Assembly (NCBI GenBank): GCA_002352135.1
Contig: DEHW01000142.1
Location: forward strand, 1-9,102
Origin: Lysobacterales bacterium UBA2790
Lineage (GTDB): Bacteria; Pseudomonadota; Gammaproteobacteria; Xanthomonadales; Xanthomonadaceae
DNA length: 9,102 nt
Direction of reading: 5' to 3'
The notes below the pieces were generated by a model, which had not been told where the DNA came from, ran no database searches, and saw only the letters and a program-made list of their open reading frames with translations. This document shows positions 7,431-9,102 of this stretch, in pieces. Position 1 is the stretch's first letter. Each line of letters starts with the position of its first letter. The position numbers and the translations under genes are program-made.

Positions 7431-7437
7431 TCTCCTT
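7431..7437 (-). promoter_or_regulatory. Ribosome-binding site for the GTG start of exbB
   Basis: On the minus strand AAGGAGA lies 6 nt before GTG 7424. It supports the non-ATG start and marks the head of the envelope operon. Confidence 0.75.
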
Positions 7438-7569
7438 GTTCGACACTCTCGACAACCGGCTGAAAGGACACAGCATCCACGCGTACTTCTGCTGATAAAC
7501 CGGGTTCATGTCCGAACCGGCTGACCACGGATCCGCGTGCGCCACGTAGCAAGTTTACGGCAGTCAGCA
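7438..7569 (-). other. exbB upstream region with a repeated decamer and small hairpin
   Basis: This 132-bp non-coding leader separates exbB from the palindromic element. AACCGGCTGA occurs twice in direct orientation on the plus strand (7454-7463 and 7515-7524). CCGGGTTC (7500-7507) can pair with GAACCGG (7514-7520) across a 6-nt loop with one bulged base. These could be an operator or a leader structure for the operon, or chance. No clear sigma-70 promoter is visible on the minus strand. Confidence 0.3.
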
Positions 7570-7734
7570 AGGAGCCTGTCGGACTTGAAGAATCGAAGCG
7601 AAAATTTGGCTGGGCGAGGACAGTTTTTGCCGGTTTCGCAGGGCAATAGTTGAACTATTGCCCAAGGAAGCGGCAAAAAATGGACCGTCCAGACGGATTT
7701 GCAGCCGATTCCCTTTCAAGTCCGACAGGCTCCT
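7570..7734. repeat. 165-bp palindromic element with 20-bp terminal inverted repeats (MITE- or REP-like)
   Basis: The ends are perfect 20-bp inverted repeats: 7570-7589 begins AGGAGCCTGTCGG and 7715-7734 is its exact complement. Inside are further symmetric arms: GAATCG (7590-7595) against its complement just inside the right repeat, TTTTTGCCG (7624-7632) against CGGCAAAAA (7671-7679), and a perfect 11-bp central stem GGGCAATAGTT (7641-7651) / AACTATTGCCC (7653-7663) around a single base at 7652. That base is also the exact midpoint of the outer repeats, so the whole unit folds as one long hairpin or cruciform. It has no transposase gene and no obvious target duplication at its edges. The size and form fit a non-autonomous mobile element or a large intergenic palindromic repeat. 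It starts 19 bp past the nadD stop. The central stem is followed by A-rich rather than T-rich sequence on the minus strand, so it is not a standard intrinsic terminator. Confidence 0.85.
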
Positions 7735-7753
7735 AGGCGACGGTCAGGGCGAC

Positions 7754-8413
7754 TCAGCGATACAGTCGATGTTGATCGATGTAGGCTGCGACAGCGGGAA
7801 GCATCGACGCCTCACGGCTGCCGCTGGCAAGCGCAGCGCGCAGCGTCGTCGAAGAATCTTCGGAGGTTGGCATCGGCAAGAATACGATCACGCCCGACCG
7901 GTTTGACGCCACATCCTCAAGCAGCCGCTGTCGTTGCATCCAATCGCAGCTTCGCAAGGTGTCCATGACGAGTGATTCATCAGCCCCGGGGCGGATAGCG
8001 ATCAACAGGTTTGCCACGTCGACCAATCGCTGCCATCGATGCCAGCGCGCGATGCCCGCAAACGCGTCACTGCCCAGCAGCAGGCACAGCGAGCGCTGCT
8101 CGCCGATCTCGGCCCGCAGGCTGAGCAGGGTATCGACCATGTAGGAAGGACCGGATCGCTCAAGCTCACGGGTATCCACACTCAACCCCGGCTGATCGGC
8201 CACCGCGAGTCGCAACATGGCGAGGCGATGCGAGCCGTCGGCAATCGGGCGTGCGCGGTGCGGGGGATCGGCGTTTGGAATCAGTCGGACTTCCGCCCCC
8301 AGTGCATCGCGCGCAGAAAGCGCCAAGGCGATGTGTGTGCGGTGTACCGGATCGAATGTGCCACCGAGGACAACCAGTGGTGGCCGCAGCGCCGGAGAGC
8401 AGGCAAAACCCAC
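7754..8413 (-). CDS. nadD: Nicotinate-nucleotide adenylyltransferase
   Basis: NadD transfers AMP from ATP to nicotinate mononucleotide to make deamido-NAD, an essential cytoplasmic step of NAD biosynthesis. The product is 219 aa (E. coli 213). The nucleotidyltransferase signature GGTFDPVHRTH (17-27, with H24 and H27) is intact, followed by IPNADPPHR, the substrate region ELERSGPSYMVDTL, LLLGSDAF, and the C-terminal SSTTLR (187-192) matching the family S-x-T-x-x-R motif; it ends YIDQHRLYR, close to the E. coli C-terminus. No ATG is available. GTG 8413, two bases past the holA stop (TGACAGTG), gives a family-length protein and probably relies on coupling to holA, since no clear ribosome-binding site is visible. 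The gene order holA-nadD is common in gammaproteobacteria. rsfS, often found next, does not follow directly here. Confidence 0.95.
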   Translation of the reverse strand: MGFACSPALRPPLVVLGGTFDPVHRTHIALALSARDALGAEVRLIPNADPPHRARPIADGSHRLAMLRLAVADQPGLSVDTRELERSGPSYMVDTLLSLRAEIGEQRSLCLLLGSDAFAGIARWHRWQRLVDVANLLIAIRPGADESLVMDTLRSCDWMQRQRLLEDVASNRSGVIVFLPMPTSEDSSTTLRAALASGSREASMLPAVAAYIDQHRLYR

Positions 8414-8415
8414 TG

Positions 8416-9102
8416 TCAGGCGCTGCGCAGCAAGGGTCGCGCCTTGCGCCCCTGAGCCAACGCCACCAGCAAGCGCTCCATTTCCTGCCATGGATCGCCC
8501 GCTTCGCGGCCCTTTCCGATACGCTCGACATGCGCACATTGCACCAGCAGCGCCTGGTAGTGGGCACGATCCGCACGGCGCATGGCGCGACGGAACTCCT
8601 CCACTTTGCTGTCCCAGATGCGTGCGTTTTTCATCGCTTGGGCCACGTTGCCGCCACGTTCGTCGGCCTCGGCGATTATCAGCAACGCCTGGATCTGACC
8701 AGCCGGCCAACTCAACAGTCCCTGCACCGATTCACCTTCGGCGCGCAGGCTGCTGAGAATTCGCAGGGCACGCGGAGCATCACCCTGGATGGCGGCTTCG
8801 GTCAAGCCAAAGACATCGAAGCGGGCGGAGTCGGCCACCAGGGAGGCCATTTCGGATTCATCCATCATCCCGCTCGGTTGCAGCATGGCCAGCTTGTCGA
8901 TTTCCTGCGCCGCCGCGAGCAAATTGCCTTCCACACGCTCGACCAACTGTGCGATGGCCTCATCGGTGGCGTGCAAACCGTGCGAACGCAGACGACGCCC
9001 CAGCCAGACCGGCATTTCCTGCGGCTTCAAGGGCCATAGCAACAGGAACATTCCGCATTGATCAACGGCCGCCGACCACGGCTTGTCGTGCTTCTTTGAC
9101 CA
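8416..9102 (-). CDS. holA: DNA polymerase III subunit delta (partial, 5' end outside window)
   Basis: The frame stays open to the right edge, so only the C-terminal 228 residues are seen of a protein of about 340 aa. Delta is the clamp-loader subunit that opens the beta sliding clamp during replication. Recognisable parts are WPLKPQEMPVWLGRRL (end of the AAA+ region), the strongly conserved EGNLLAAAQEIDKLAML helix, DSARFDVFGLTEAAIQGD and the collar-domain segment RALRILSSLRAEGESVQGLL, all in the HolA order. An internal ATG at 9051 is not a credible start because upstream codons continue the family pattern (SKKHDKPW, where E. coli has KAWFAAL). The N-terminal ATP-site-like and clamp-binding parts lie outside the window. 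nadD follows after two bases. Confidence 0.92.
   Translation of the reverse strand, partial: WSKKHDKPWSAAVDQCGMFLLLWPLKPQEMPVWLGRRLRSHGLHATDEAIAQLVERVEGNLLAAAQEIDKLAMLQPSGMMDESEMASLVADSARFDVFGLTEAAIQGDAPRALRILSSLRAEGESVQGLLSWPAGQIQALLIIAEADERGGNVAQAMKNARIWDSKVEEFRRAMRRADRAHYQALLVQCAHVERIGKGREAGDPWQEMERLLVALAQGRKARPLLRSA

Noticed and set aside
7641..7663. Central stem of the palindrome as an intrinsic terminator for nadD
   Set aside because: On the minus strand the stem is AT-rich in its inner half and is followed by A-rich sequence instead of a T run, so the usual terminator rule is not met.
7658..7906. Small plus-strand ORF starting in the palindromic element
   Set aside because: It runs from inside the palindrome into the antisense of nadD, with no ribosome-binding site. 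It is probably the kind of short ORF that repeats generate by chance.
8414..8710. Longer nadD reading frame starting upstream inside holA
   Set aside because: The extra ~99 residues are Gly/Arg/Cys-rich antiframe-like sequence overlapping HolA coding, and NadD proteins begin just before GGTFDP. GTG 8413 gives normal length.

Overview
The window reads as a GC-rich gammaproteobacterial chromosome, most likely Lysobacterales (Xanthomonadales) or a close relative. The evidence is an RNase T whose catalytic residues fall at exactly the E. coli positions, an Slp-family outer-membrane lipoprotein, a lipid A/Kdo cluster in the order exbB-exbD-msbA-lpxK-kdsB, and a Rhs/YD-repeat remnant. The assignment is inferred from gene content and order; there is no rRNA or other marker to fix it.

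Layout. (1) 1-1416 is an accessory region. Its first ~1090 bases are clearly AT-richer than the rest and carry the likely 3' end of an upstream gene, a small protein with a signal peptide (129-569), a second unrecognised ORF (624-1094), and then an abrupt switch to GC-rich sequence coding for a headless fragment of a Rhs/YD-repeat protein (about 1096-1416). This looks like the debris field downstream of a polymorphic-toxin (Rhs) locus, where displaced toxin tips and immunity genes accumulate. (2) 1502-2763 holds a divergent pair: rnt (RNase T, minus) and an Slp-family lipoprotein gene (plus), separated by 83 bp. (3) 2779-7424, all minus strand, is a tightly packed cell-envelope operon read exbB > exbD > msbA > lpxK > kdsB, with successive overlaps of 4, 8, 14 and 14 nt. 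MsbA flips lipid A-core across the inner membrane, LpxK adds the 4'-phosphate to the lipid A precursor, KdsB activates Kdo for attachment to lipid A, and ExbB/ExbD form a proton-driven motor module. (4) 7425-7753 is intergenic and contains a 165-bp imperfect palindrome with 20-bp perfect terminal inverted repeats (7570-7734), the most striking non-coding object here. (5) 7754-9102, minus strand, is holA (DNA polymerase III delta subunit, 5' end outside the window) followed by nadD (nicotinate-nucleotide adenylyltransferase).

The core genes are ordinary housekeeping genes. The interest lies in the palindromic element at the junction of two operons, where rsfS would normally follow nadD, and in the AT-rich Rhs-associated cassette with its two unrecognised genes. 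No rRNA, tRNA, CRISPR array or transposase gene was seen.
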